A program made the position numbers and the translations under genes. Of a stretch of DNA of 64,000 bases, positions 1 through 7,964 are shown piece after piece. Location: positions 1-64,000 of the forward strand of contig NZ_BCQP01000015.1 in assembly GCF_001552135.1 (NCBI RefSeq), read 5' to 3'. Source of the stretch: Actinomadura chibensis NBRC 106107 (lineage in GTDB: Bacteria; Actinomycetota; Actinomycetes; Streptosporangiales; Streptosporangiaceae). How positions within the stretch are numbered: position 1 is the stretch's first letter; the number at the start of each line of letters is the position of its first letter. The notes beneath the pieces were generated by a model, which saw nothing but the letters and a program-made list of their open reading frames with translations, was not told where the DNA came from and made no database searches.

Positions 1-304
1 ATCCGAACCCGCTTGCGCGGTTTCGTTCCGGCGGTGGAACCATTTCATCAGATCCGGCCCGATTGTCAAAACCAAGCCTTTCCGACGCCACGACGCGACG
101 GACACGACGAAGCCGTGTCCGTTTGTGAGGTCGTGGTTTCCCCGATCGGTCGGCCGCCCATGGGGCGTCCTGCATCCGTGGTGGGGACGAACGGCCAAGA
201 TACGTGGACTCGCCGACCCCGTCAAATCGGCGCCGAGGCCCCTGGGAGAGGGGAATGGATCGGCGTCCTCGTACGCTCTGTCCGTCACGACGGAAGGATC
301 GATC
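1..304. other. Non-coding left edge, upstream of the patatin gene
   Basis: No convincing gene is seen here. The open frames that cross it are arginine-rich shadows of the patatin gene. The stretch just before position 305 carries a GGAAGGA ribosome-binding site about 6 nt before the ATG. The promoter was not located. Confidence 0.5.
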
Positions 305-1150
305 ATGAGCGACGACGGACGCGCCCTGGTGCTCGGCGGCGGCGGTGTCGCGGGCATCGCCTGGCTGGCCGGGGTCATCGCCGGGCTCGCCCGCGCGGGG
401 ACCGACGTGACCGGCGCGGACCTGCTGCTCGGCACCTCGGCGGGCGCCACGGTCGCCGCGCAGGTCGCCGGCGGCCTGCCGGTCGACGAGTTGTTCGCCC
501 GGCAGGCGGACCCCGAGTTGCAGACCCGCGAACTGGTGCCGTCCGGCGGCACCTCTCCGGCGGAGTTCATGGAGATCTGGGCCCGGCTCATGGAGGAGAG
601 CGGCGGCGACCTGGTCACCGTCCGGCAGCGGATCGGGGCGCGGGCGCTGGCGGCCGAGACGGTCCCGGAGCGGGAGCGGCTGGCGGTGATCGAGGCGCGG
701 CTGCCCGTTCACGAGTGGCCGTCCCGGGCGCTGCGGATCACGGCGGTGAACGCGCTGACCGGTGAGCTGCGGGTCTTCGACCGCGATTCCGGGGTCGCGC
801 TGGTGGACGCGGTGGCGGCGAGCAGCGCCGTCCCGATGATCTGGCCGCCGGTGACGATCGACGGCGTCCGGTACGTGGACGGCGGCGTGCGGACGATGAC
901 CAACCTCGACCTGGCCGCCGGTCACGGGCGCGTCCTGCTCCTCGCGCCGCTGCCGGATCCGGCGCTCGACGCGGGCGTCGCCGCGGTGGCGGAGAAGGGC
1001 GGACGCGTCGAGGTGATCGGTCCGGACGAGCCGTCGCTGGCCGCGTTCGGGACGGACCCGCTGTCGCCGTCCACCCGCACCCCGGCGGCGGAGGCGGGGC
1101 TCGCGCAGGGCGAGGCGCTGGCCGCGAAGGTCGCCGCGTTCTGGTCCTGA
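305..1150 (+). CDS. Patatin-like phospholipase family protein
   Basis: Predicted serine lipid acyl hydrolase of 281 residues, cytoplasmic or peripheral, with no signal peptide seen. The N-terminus carries the glycine-rich oxyanion loop LGGGGVAG (about residues 10-17). The nucleophile elbow GTSAG is at 43-47 (Ser45) and the catalytic dyad DGG lies within VDGGV about two thirds along. That order defines the patatin fold and its Ser-Asp dyad. The ATG at 305 is chosen because GGAAGGA lies just upstream and the protein begins directly with the first strand of the fold; a frame open further upstream has no lipase features. It converges on the phosphotransferase gene at 1248. The substrate cannot be told from sequence. 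Confidence 0.9.
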   Translation: MSDDGRALVLGGGGVAGIAWLAGVIAGLARAGTDVTGADLLLGTSAGATVAAQVAGGLPVDELFARQADPELQTRELVPSGGTSPAEFMEIWARLMEESGGDLVTVRQRIGARALAAETVPERERLAVIEARLPVHEWPSRALRITAVNALTGELRVFDRDSGVALVDAVAASSAVPMIWPPVTIDGVRYVDGGVRTMTNLDLAAGHGRVLLLAPLPDPALDAGVAAVAEKGGRVEVIGPDEPSLAAFGTDPLSPSTRTPAAEAGLAQGEALAAKVAAFWS

Positions 1151-1227
1151 GCGCCCCGGGCCTCGGACAAAACCTGGCTTGGACGGCGCATGCATCATGG
1201 GGCTGTCGTGAGCCGGGCCCGCGGAAG

Positions 1228-1243
1228 CCGTCCTGCGGGACGG
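1228..1243. terminator. Small hairpin between convergent genes
   Basis: CCGTCC-TGCG-GGACGG forms a 6-bp stem with a 4-nt loop in the 97-nt gap between two convergent genes. There is no T-run. It could act as a weak bidirectional terminator. Confidence 0.3.
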
Positions 1244-1247
1244 GGCG

Positions 1248-2195
1248 TCAGAGGGTTCGCTCCAGGCGTCGGCGCAGCCAGGTGAGGGCCTCGGCCCCCT
1301 GAGCCGCCTGGAAGTCGCGGAGGGTCGGAAGGCCCGGGGGCGGTGGGCGCAGGCCCTGCTCGACGAAGAAACCGGCGAGGGCGGCGACGACCCGTGTCAC
1401 CGCCTCGGCGTCGGCGTCCCGGCCGAGGGGGTGGGCGGCGAAGACGTCGTCGGGAGGCGGTCCGCCCTGCATGCGGACGCTGGGCAGCATCGCGAGCAGG
1501 TCGAACCACGGCGCGGCGAGGCAGGCCCACGGCCAGTCGATGACGACGACCCGGTCGGCGGTGAGCAGGACGTTGTCGGCGCGGATGTCGGCGTGGGCGA
1601 GCGTCGTCCCGGCGGCGGCGTCCTCCCATTCGGCTTCGAGGGCGGCGAGCCGGGCCAGGTTCGTCCGGGCCCAGGGGTCGAGCCCGGCGAGGGCGCGGCC
1701 GGGGTCGGCGGCGAGGATCCGCCAGCCGCGGAAGGCGCCGCCGAACCGCTCGGCGAGGGTCGGCGCGTCGACCGGGGACGGGGTCATGGCGGACGCCAGC
1801 TCGCCGAGCGCGCCGAGGACGCGGCCGAGGTCGGCGTCGGACCAGGGGTCGCGGGGGTGGCGGCCGTCGACGTCCTCGAAGACGAGGGTCACCCAGCCGT
1901 CGCGGTCGAGGGCGCCGAGCAGGCGCGGGACGGGCGCGGACGCGGGCAGCGCGGCGGCGATCCGGGCCTCGGCGCGGTGGATGCCGGGCGAGTCGGGGTT
2001 CGGCTCGGGGCCGACGGACTTGGCGAACGCGCGGCGGCCGTCGTCCAGCAGGAGGCGGGCGGCGACGCCGGGCGAGAACCCGCCGGGCTGGGAGACCGCC
2101 TCGACGACCCGGCCCTCCAGCAGTGCCTCGACCCCGGCGCGGACGTGCGCGGGCGTGCGCTCCCAGGGGAGCCGGGTGCCGGTCACGGTGTCCAT
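1248..2195 (-). CDS. Phosphotransferase (APH/choline kinase-like fold)
   Basis: A 315-residue protein of the aminoglycoside phosphotransferase / kinase-like superfamily. The catalytic loop HADIRADNVLL (HxDxxxxN) and the metal-binding IDWPW motif are both intact near residue 200, and an N-terminal lobe with GGFSPGVAARL fits nucleotide binding. Family members phosphorylate antibiotics, small alcohols or sugars; nothing here shows the substrate, and a resistance role should not be assumed. The ATG at 2195 begins a sequence that fits the family N-terminus. It lies 23 nt after the phosphoesterase stop on the same strand, so the two may be cotranscribed. Confidence 0.85.
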   Translation of the reverse strand: MDTVTGTRLPWERTPAHVRAGVEALLEGRVVEAVSQPGGFSPGVAARLLLDDGRRAFAKSVGPEPNPDSPGIHRAEARIAAALPASAPVPRLLGALDRDGWVTLVFEDVDGRHPRDPWSDADLGRVLGALGELASAMTPSPVDAPTLAERFGGAFRGWRILAADPGRALAGLDPWARTNLARLAALEAEWEDAAAGTTLAHADIRADNVLLTADRVVVIDWPWACLAAPWFDLLAMLPSVRMQGGPPPDDVFAAHPLGRDADAEAVTRVVAALAGFFVEQGLRPPPPGLPTLRDFQAAQGAEALTWLRRRLERTL

Positions 2196-2218
2196 CAGGG
2201 CATTGTGGCGCGGCGCGG

Positions 2219-2710
2219 TCAGGTGACGGGAACGATTTTCGCCGCGGTGAGCCGCCCGGCGCGGATGTCGAGGAGGCCGATCGTGCCGTGCGGCTGGCGG
2301 CGCCGGTCGGTCGGCGAGCCCGGGTTGAAGATGCGGACGCCGTCGCCCGTCTCGTCCAGCGGGATGTGGGAGTGGCCGAAGACGACGAGGTCGGCGGCGG
2401 GGAACCAGCGGCGCATCCGGGCGGTGCGGCCGCGGGCCTGGCCGCTGTCGTGGACCATCGCGACGGCGAGGCCGTCCAGGTCGAGTTCGAGGCGTTCGGG
2501 GGCGCCCCAGGCGGCGACGTCGGGGCCGTCGTTGTTGCCGAGGACGGCGTGCACGGGCGCGAACGCGGCCAGTTCGTCCAGGACGGAGGCGGTGCACACG
2601 TCGCCCGCGTGCAGGATCACGTCGGCGTCCCGCAGGTGCTCGGCGACCCGCGGCGGGCACGACTTCCAGCGCCGCGGGGCGTGGGTGTCGGAGATGGCCA
2701 CCGCTCTCAT
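2219..2710 (-). CDS. YfcE/MJ0936-type metallophosphoesterase
   Basis: A 163-residue single-domain calcineurin-like phosphodiesterase. All metal-binding blocks are visible in order: SDTH near residue 8, GDVC, GNNDG, GHSHIP and the C-terminal NPGSPTD signature of the YfcE/MJ0936 group. These are small soluble enzymes active on phosphodiesters in vitro, with a physiological substrate that is usually unknown. An ATG three codons upstream (2719) is an equally possible start. It is followed on the same strand by the phosphotransferase gene. Confidence 0.88.
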   Translation of the reverse strand: MRAVAISDTHAPRRWKSCPPRVAEHLRDADVILHAGDVCTASVLDELAAFAPVHAVLGNNDGPDVAAWGAPERLELDLDGLAVAMVHDSGQARGRTARMRRWFPAADLVVFGHSHIPLDETGDGVRIFNPGSPTDRRRQPHGTIGLLDIRAGRLTAAKIVPVT

Positions 2711-3012
2711 CCGTCCCATTGTCGCGCACGGCGGTGAACGGCCCGGAGGCCGGGTGATTTTGCCACCGCGGGCCTCGGACACCAGTGGGAAACAACTGTA
2801 AGCCCGGTGTCATTACGTTGTTCTGACCTGCGGAGTTAGGCTCGAATTCCTCGCGTTCGCTCAGCGGATCCCGGCCGTACGCCCCCGGTCGTTCCGACAC
2901 GGCGACCCAGCACCGCGAGGGCCAGCGGGGACGGCCGGACCCCGAGGAGGATGATCACTCCCTTGCACCGGCCCCGGGGTTCCGGCCGTCTCCAGCGCAG
3001 CCGGGGCGGCGG
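2711..3012. other. 302-nt intergenic stretch with a long inverted repeat
   Basis: No gene is supported here. The left part (2711-2860) is the upstream region of the phosphoesterase gene. The right part holds the inverted repeat annotated separately at 2930-2990, just downstream of the rhodanese stop codon. Confidence 0.5.
2930..2990. repeat. Inverted repeat, about 15-bp arms, 30-nt loop
   Basis: GACGGCCGGACCCCG (2930-2944) matches the reverse complement of CGGGGTTCCGGCCGTC (2975-2990) with one bulged base. The loop contains AGGAGGATGATC, a ribosome-binding-site-like string. It lies 23 nt past the end of the minus-strand rhodanese gene. It may be a terminator; a mobile-repeat remnant is the alternative. 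Confidence 0.5.
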
Positions 3013-3414
3013 TCACCGGCCGCCGACGGTCGGCAGGCCCGCCGCCCGCCAGGCGCGGTAGCCGCCGACGACGTCGGTCGCGCGGGTGAGCCCGAGGTCC
3101 TGGAGGGACGCGGCGGCCAGGCTGGACGTGTAGCCCTCCGAGCAGAGCACGATGACGCGCACGTCGTGGCCGGTCGCCTCGGGCAGCCGGGCGTCCGACG
3201 ACGGGTCGAACCGCCATTCCAGGACGTTCCGCTCCACGATCAGCGCGCCGGGCACCTCGCCCTCTTCGGCGCGCTGGGCGGCGGGGCGGATGTCGACGAG
3301 CAGGGCGGCGCCGTCGCGCGTCTCCGCGTGGGCCTGCTCCGGGTCGATGCGCGTCAGCCGGCCGCGCGCCTCGGCGAGGACCTCGTTGATTGTTCGAGCC
3401 ATGGCGTCCAGCAT
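3013..3414 (-). CDS. Single-domain rhodanese-like protein
   Basis: A 133-residue rhodanese domain (sulfurtransferase fold). It has the CDC25-type entry LLVDIRPAAQR, the active-site loop with cysteine in VLCSEGYTS, and the terminal VGGYRAWRAAGLP block. The active Cys is present, so sulfane-sulfur transfer is possible. The start is ambiguous: ATG at 3414 has AGGA four bases upstream, while the ATG at 3402 gives MARTINEV. It lies just downstream of the Gfo/Idh gene on the same strand, with no obvious functional link. Confidence 0.85.
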   Translation of the reverse strand: MLDAMARTINEVLAEARGRLTRIDPEQAHAETRDGAALLVDIRPAAQRAEEGEVPGALIVERNVLEWRFDPSSDARLPEATGHDVRVIVLCSEGYTSSLAAASLQDLGLTRATDVVGGYRAWRAAGLPTVGGR

Positions 3415-3444
3415 GACATCCTGTAAAACCGGTCGGAAATCCCG

Positions 3445-4329
3445 TCAGGACGTGAGCTGCGTCTCCGCGGCCGCCAGGATCTCCTGGACGCGCAGGCCGT
3501 GGGCGGCGTCCAACCGGGGTCCGTCCTCCGGCGCGCCGCGGACGGCGGCGGCGAACTCGGCGACCATCGTCGCGAACGCGTCGTCGCCCAGCTCGGACCA
3601 GTCCAGCCGGGCGTGCCCGCGCCGTCCGTACACCTCGACGTGGGCGGGCGGGAGGTCGCCCGCGCCCGCCATCGACACCGACGCCTGGCTGACCGCGCCG
3701 CCCTCGTGCTCCAGCGTCAGCCCGACCCAGCCGAGCGGGTCGCCGTGCGCGCGGACGCCGGCGACCCGGCCGAGCGCGGCGTCCAGGAGGTCGACGATGT
3801 GCGGGCCGAGGTCGAGCAGCGCGCCCTTCTCCAGCCGCCAGGGGGTGGCGAACGGCCCGCCGCCGAGGGTGGAGGAGACGAACGAGCCGTAGCCGCCGAA
3901 CGGGTCCAGGTCCCGCGCGCGGGCGAGGAAGGCGCGGGCCGCGGCGGTGTAGCGCAGCGTGAACACCATCCGGGACGCGACGCCCGACCCGGCGACGGCG
4001 TCCGCCAGCCGCCGCGCCCCGGCGAGGTCCATGGCGAGGGGCTTCTCCAGCAGGACGGCCTTGCCCGCGCGGGCCGCCCGCGCGGCCAGTTCGGCCTGCA
4101 CGTCCGGCGGGACGGAGAACGCCACGGCCTCGCAGGCGTCGAACAGCTCCTCGATCCGGGCGAAGGACGGCGCGCCGTGCCGGGCGGCCAGCTCGGCGGA
4201 CGCCTCCGGCCGCCGCGCCCACACGCCCGCGAGCCGGGTGCCGGGGCCCGCCGCCAGCGCGGGCGCGTGCACCATCCCGGCCCACGGTCCCGCCCCGACC
4301 AGACCGACCGCCACGGGGGAATCGTTCAT
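3445..4329 (-). CDS. Gfo/Idh/MocA family oxidoreductase
   Basis: A 294-residue NAD(P)-dependent oxidoreductase. The N-terminal Rossmann motif is VGLVGAGPWAG. The conserved EKP motif of the family is in VLLEKPLAMD near residue 95, and the catalytic-region histidine lies in LLDLGPHIVDLLDA. Relatives oxidise or reduce sugars and cyclitols; the substrate is not deducible. ATG 4329 is preferred to an in-frame TTG three codons upstream. It diverges from nothing: both neighbours are also on the minus strand. Confidence 0.88.
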   Translation of the reverse strand: MNDSPVAVGLVGAGPWAGMVHAPALAAGPGTRLAGVWARRPEASAELAARHGAPSFARIEELFDACEAVAFSVPPDVQAELAARAARAGKAVLLEKPLAMDLAGARRLADAVAGSGVASRMVFTLRYTAAARAFLARARDLDPFGGYGSFVSSTLGGGPFATPWRLEKGALLDLGPHIVDLLDAALGRVAGVRAHGDPLGWVGLTLEHEGGAVSQASVSMAGAGDLPPAHVEVYGRRGHARLDWSELGDDAFATMVAEFAAAVRGAPEDGPRLDAAHGLRVQEILAAAETQLTS

Positions 4330-4367
4330 GGCGAACAAACTAGACGTTCCGCCACCCGCGGGGACAT

Positions 4368-4757
4368 TCAGCCGAGTTGGACGCCGAAGAACAGCGCGGC
4401 CAGGGCGCCCACCGCGCCGACCGCGCCCCAGGCGGCGAGCCCGGCCTTGGACGTGGCGCGCATGTGCAGGAACGCGCCCGCGCCCGACAGCAGGACGAAC
4501 ACGAGCTTCACCTCAAGCGTCCGCTGCGCGGCGTCCGTGAGGTCGCCCGAGGTGATGTTCCAGATCCCGGTGAGGACGAGGACGGCGAACGCGGGCCAGG
4601 CGATCGCGTTGAAGCGGCGGGCGGCGGCCTTGGCGACGCCGTCGTACCCGCGCAGCGCGGGCACCAGCGCGCCGAGCGTGATCTGCCCGCCGACCCAGAT
4701 CGTCGCGGCCAGCACGTGCAGGAAGATGCGCAGGTCGGCGGTGGTGACGGCGAGCAC
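4368..4757 (-). CDS. CopD-like four-helix membrane protein
   Basis: A 129-residue membrane protein with about four hydrophobic segments. The first contains LRIFLHVLAATIWVGGQ, and a later one AWPAFAVLVLTGIWNI. This pattern matches the CopD/PF05425-type domain linked to copper or haem handling, though the assignment is by pattern only. GTG 4757 is chosen because GGAGG lies five bases upstream and the first helix follows directly. It follows narI by 77 nt on the same strand, so it could be read through from the nitrate reductase operon. A role in haem or copper supply is speculative. Confidence 0.7.
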   Translation of the reverse strand: MLAVTTADLRIFLHVLAATIWVGGQITLGALVPALRGYDGVAKAAARRFNAIAWPAFAVLVLTGIWNITSGDLTDAAQRTLEVKLVFVLLSGAGAFLHMRATSKAGLAAWGAVGAVGALAALFFGVQLG

Positions 4758-4795
4758 GGGGCCTCCGGGGGCGAAGATCGGGGGACGGTTTTCCA

Positions 4796-4815
4796 GGGAC
4801 GTTACCGCCCGTCCC
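4796..4815. repeat. Inverted repeat between narI and the CopD-like gene
   Basis: GGGACG (4796-4801) and CGTCCC (4810-4815) are perfect 6-bp arms around 8 nt. It may be a small stem-loop after narI or a regulatory half-site pair. The arm spacing differs from the 4-nt spacing of the DosR-like boxes elsewhere in the window. Confidence 0.35.
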
Positions 4816-4834
4816 GCCGGGCCCGCGTCCGGGG

Positions 4835-5557
4835 TCAGGGGACGCGCTCCCACCCCCTCGGCGTCCGGTGCATGCCGAGTTGGACGTCGCGGCTGCGGTA
4901 CACGATGTAAGGGCGGGTGAGGTAGCCGACGGGCGCGGTGAGCATGTGCACGAGCCGTGTGAAGGGCCAGACGCAGAACAGCGCGAGCGCGCTCAGCGCG
5001 TGCAGTTGGAACAGGATCGGGACGCCCGACATGAGGTCCGGGTCGGGCCGGAGGTAGAAGATCGACCGGAACCACGGCGAGACGGTCTCGCGGTAGTTGT
5101 AGCCGCCGCCGAGGAGGTTCGCGACGACGGTGGCGGCCAGGCCCAGCACGATCGTCAGCGTCAGGACGGCGTACATGAGCTTGTCATTGCGGGTGGTGGC
5201 GGAGAACACCGGGCCGACGGTGCGGCGCCGGTAGACGAGGATGGCGAGGCCCGCCAGCGTGCAGACGCCCGCGACGGTACCGAGCACGAGGGCGACGACG
5301 TGGTAGGCGTCCTCGCCGATCCCGACGGCGTCGGTCCAGCTCTCGGGGATGAGGATGCCGCCGACGTGGCCGAGCAGCACGACCAGGATGCCGAAGTGGA
5401 ACAGCGGGCTGCCGACGCGCAGCAGGCGGTTCTCGTAGAGCTGGGACGAGCGGGTCGTCCAGCCGAACTTGTCGTACCGGTACCGCCAGACGTGCCCGAG
5501 GACGAAGACGGCGAGCGTGACGTAGGGCAGCGCGACCCACAGCAGGACGTCGATCAT
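4835..5557 (-). CDS. narI: Respiratory nitrate reductase gamma subunit (cytochrome b)
   Basis: A 240-residue integral membrane di-haem subunit that takes electrons from quinol and passes them to NarH. About five transmembrane helices are visible, with histidines placed as in NarI (FVLGHVWRYRYDKFGW, LFHFGILVVLLGHVGG, and LFQLHALSALALF with WPFTRLVHMLTAP near the end). The ATG at 5557 overlaps the narJ stop by 4 nt (ATGA), so it is translationally coupled as the last nar gene. Length is close to the usual 225-245 residues. Confidence 0.96.
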   Translation of the reverse strand: MIDVLLWVALPYVTLAVFVLGHVWRYRYDKFGWTTRSSQLYENRLLRVGSPLFHFGILVVLLGHVGGILIPESWTDAVGIGEDAYHVVALVLGTVAGVCTLAGLAILVYRRRTVGPVFSATTRNDKLMYAVLTLTIVLGLAATVVANLLGGGYNYRETVSPWFRSIFYLRPDPDLMSGVPILFQLHALSALALFCVWPFTRLVHMLTAPVGYLTRPYIVYRSRDVQLGMHRTPRGWERVP

Positions 5558-6261
5558 GACCGGGCCTCCACGGACGGGTCGGGCAGCGGGACCGGGGCGG
5601 GTGCCATGACCGGGTCGGGCAGCGGGACGGGCCCTCCCCCGTAGGGCGCGAGGCCGACCTCCTCCTCGGGCGGGCCCTGGGCGATGAGGCGGGCGACGGC
5701 GTCCTCGGTGCGGCCGGTCAGGGGCGGGAGGGTCGCGGTGACGGCGTCGAGGACGGCCGTCCACGGCGACGCGGACTCGGTGAGCGCGAGGCGGAGCAGT
5801 TCCAGCCCGGCGCGGTGTTCGAGCAGGAGGCGGCGCCCCTGGGCGAGGTCGCCGGTGGCGGCGAACTCCAGGACGACGGCGAGGTGGTCGGGCAGTTCGG
5901 CGTCGTCCAGGTCGAGCCCGGCGGCGGCGTAGGTCTGTTTGAAGCGGAGCAGCGCCATGCCGCGCTTCCTCGTGTCGCCGTAGGCGTAGTAGGTCAGGTA
6001 GAGGCAGCAGCGTTTGCGGTGGTCGAACGTGGCGACGTAGTCGGCGGCCAATTCGGGCAGGGGCGTCGCGTCGAGGTGGTCGAGGAACGCGCGCAAGTGG
6101 CGTCCAGCCGTTTCGGGGGCGTTCTCCGCGGCCCGGCGCAGCAGGGGGCGCCGCCGCATGAGTTCGGCGTCCGGATAGCCGAGGAGGAGCGATGCCGCCT
6201 GCCAGGTGGCGGCCAGTTGGGCGCCGGTGAACTCCGGTTTCCGCGCCGGTCTGATCTTCAC
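5554..6261 (-). CDS. narJ: Nitrate reductase molybdenum cofactor assembly chaperone
   Basis: A 235-residue NarJ/TorD-type chaperone needed for cofactor insertion into NarG before membrane attachment. The core helices with PELAADYVATFDHRKRCCLY and YYAYGDTRKRG are the typical NarJ block. After about residue 175 it carries a poorly conserved Pro-rich tail, common in actinobacterial NarJ. The GTG start at 6261 overlaps the narH stop (GTGA). It lies between narH and narI, the standard order. Confidence 0.95.
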   Translation of the reverse strand: MKIRPARKPEFTGAQLAATWQAASLLLGYPDAELMRRRPLLRRAAENAPETAGRHLRAFLDHLDATPLPELAADYVATFDHRKRCCLYLTYYAYGDTRKRGMALLRFKQTYAAAGLDLDDAELPDHLAVVLEFAATGDLAQGRRLLLEHRAGLELLRLALTESASPWTAVLDAVTATLPPLTGRTEDAVARLIAQGPPEEEVGLAPYGGGPVPLPDPVMAPAPVPLPDPSVEARS

Positions 6262-7964
6262 TGTTCGCGCTCCGATCCGGTGTCGTCCGGCGGCGTTTCC
6301 CGGCGGGACGGGAAGAGCCCGGCGGGCGCGCCCTTGCCGTCCCAGTTGAGCAGGTTGACGCGGTTGCGCTTGTCGGCCGGGTCGACAGGGCTGTCGGCGG
6401 TCTGCCGCTGCCGCAGCATGTGGAAGTTCTCCACCGCGATGGGGTTCGCGCCGCCGGAGGACTCCCCGAACGGGCCGGAGCCGCCGCCCGTCCCGGCGCC
6501 GCCCATGCCGGGGCCGCCCTCGTAGTTCAGCGGGCAGTCGGTGGCCAGTTCTTCGAGGCCGTGGGCCTGCTCGGCGTGCGCGGTGGGGATCACGTAGCGC
6601 TCGTCGTACTTGGCGAGCGCGAGGAGCCGGTACATGTCGTACATCGCCTCGCCGGTCATCCCGACCCGCCCCGGAATGGCGTCGTCGGGGTCGCGGCCCA
6701 TGGTGATGTCGCGCATGTAGGCGCGCATGGCGGCCAGCCGTCGCAGGACGGCGTCGACCGGCGCCGTGTCCCCGGCGGTGAACAGTTCGGCGAGGTATTC
6801 GACCGGGATCCGCAGCGCGTCGATCGCGGCGAAGAGGTTGCCCGCGCTCTCGGCGTCGTGGCCGGTGTCGCGCACGACGTCCACGACCGGGGACAGCGGC
6901 GGGATGTACCAGACCATCGGCATGGTCCGGTATTCGGGATGCAGCGGGAGCGCGACCTTGTAGGTGTTGATGAGGGCGTGGATCGGGGATCGCTGCGCGG
7001 CCTCGATCCAGTCCCGCGGAATCCCCTCCCTCTCGGCGGCGGCCACGACCTCCGGGTCGTTCGGGTCGAGGAACACCTCGCGCTGCGCCTCGTAGAGCCC
7101 GGTGTCATCGGGGGTGGACGCCGCCTCCAGCACCTTGTCGGCGTCGTAGAGCATGAGGCCGATGTAGCGCAGGCGTCCGACACAGGTCTCCGAGCAGACC
7201 GTGGGGATGCCGACCTCGACGCGCGGGAAGCAGAACGTGCATTTCTCGGCCTTGCCGGTGCGGTGGTTGAAGTACACCTTCTTGTAGGGGCAGCCGGACA
7301 CGCACATCCGCCAGCCGCGGCAGCGGTCCTGGTCGACGAGGACGATGCCGTCCTCGGTGCGCTTGTAGATCGCGCCGGACGGGCACGACGCCGCGCACGA
7401 CGGGTTGAGGCAGTGCTCGCAGATCCGCGGCAGGTAGAACATGAAGGTCTTGTCGAACTCCATCTTCACCTTGTCGGAGATCTGCGCGAGCAGGACGTCC
7501 TTGTCGCCGTGGTCGAGGGAGCCGCCGAGGTCGTCGTCCCAGTTCGCCGACCAGGAGATCTTCATGTCCTTCCCGGACAGCAGCGACTTCGGCCGGGCGA
7601 CCGGCGTGTGCTCCTGCAGCGGCGCGCTGGTCAGGGTCTCGTAGTCGTAGGTCCACGGCTCGTAGTAGTCGTCGATGCCGGGCAGCTTCGGGTTGGAGAA
7701 GATCGTGAGGAGCTTGCGGAGCCGCCCGCCGCCCTTCAGCGCGAGGCGGCCGCGCCGGTTTAGCGTCCAGCCGCCGCGCCAGCGCTCCTGGTCCTCGTAC
7801 CGGCGCGGGTAGCCCTGCCCGGGGCGGGTCTCGACGTTGTTGAACCACACGTACTCGACGCCGGACCGGTTCGTCCACGCCTGCTTGCAGGTGACCGAGC
7901 AGGTGTGGCAGCCGATGCACTTGTCGAGGTTCATCACCATCGCCATCTGGGCCATGACGCGCAT
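6258..7964 (-). CDS. narH: Respiratory nitrate reductase beta subunit (Fe-S)
   Basis: A 568-residue electron-transfer subunit. The cysteine clusters of NarH are complete: CIGCHTCSVTCK near the N-terminus, CEHCLNPSCAASCPSG in the middle, then CRGWRMCVSGCP and CTFC. The Trp in CRGWRMC replaces one Cys and is the mark of the 3Fe-4S cluster in this family. The ATG at 7964 shares one base with the narG stop. The C-terminal region ends in a long Gly-rich, less conserved tail. It bridges NarG to NarI on the cytoplasmic face of the membrane. Confidence 0.97.
   Translation of the reverse strand: MRVMAQMAMVMNLDKCIGCHTCSVTCKQAWTNRSGVEYVWFNNVETRPGQGYPRRYEDQERWRGGWTLNRRGRLALKGGGRLRKLLTIFSNPKLPGIDDYYEPWTYDYETLTSAPLQEHTPVARPKSLLSGKDMKISWSANWDDDLGGSLDHGDKDVLLAQISDKVKMEFDKTFMFYLPRICEHCLNPSCAASCPSGAIYKRTEDGIVLVDQDRCRGWRMCVSGCPYKKVYFNHRTGKAEKCTFCFPRVEVGIPTVCSETCVGRLRYIGLMLYDADKVLEAASTPDDTGLYEAQREVFLDPNDPEVVAAAEREGIPRDWIEAAQRSPIHALINTYKVALPLHPEYRTMPMVWYIPPLSPVVDVVRDTGHDAESAGNLFAAIDALRIPVEYLAELFTAGDTAPVDAVLRRLAAMRAYMRDITMGRDPDDAIPGRVGMTGEAMYDMYRLLALAKYDERYVIPTAHAEQAHGLEELATDCPLNYEGGPGMGGAGTGGGSGPFGESSGGANPIAVENFHMLRQRQTADSPVDPADKRNRVNLLNWDGKGAPAGLFPSRRETPPDDTGSEREQ

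Noticed and set aside
1248..2195. Aminoglycoside resistance gene
   Set aside because: Only the general kinase fold motifs are present; the superfamily has many substrates and no resistance-specific feature is visible.
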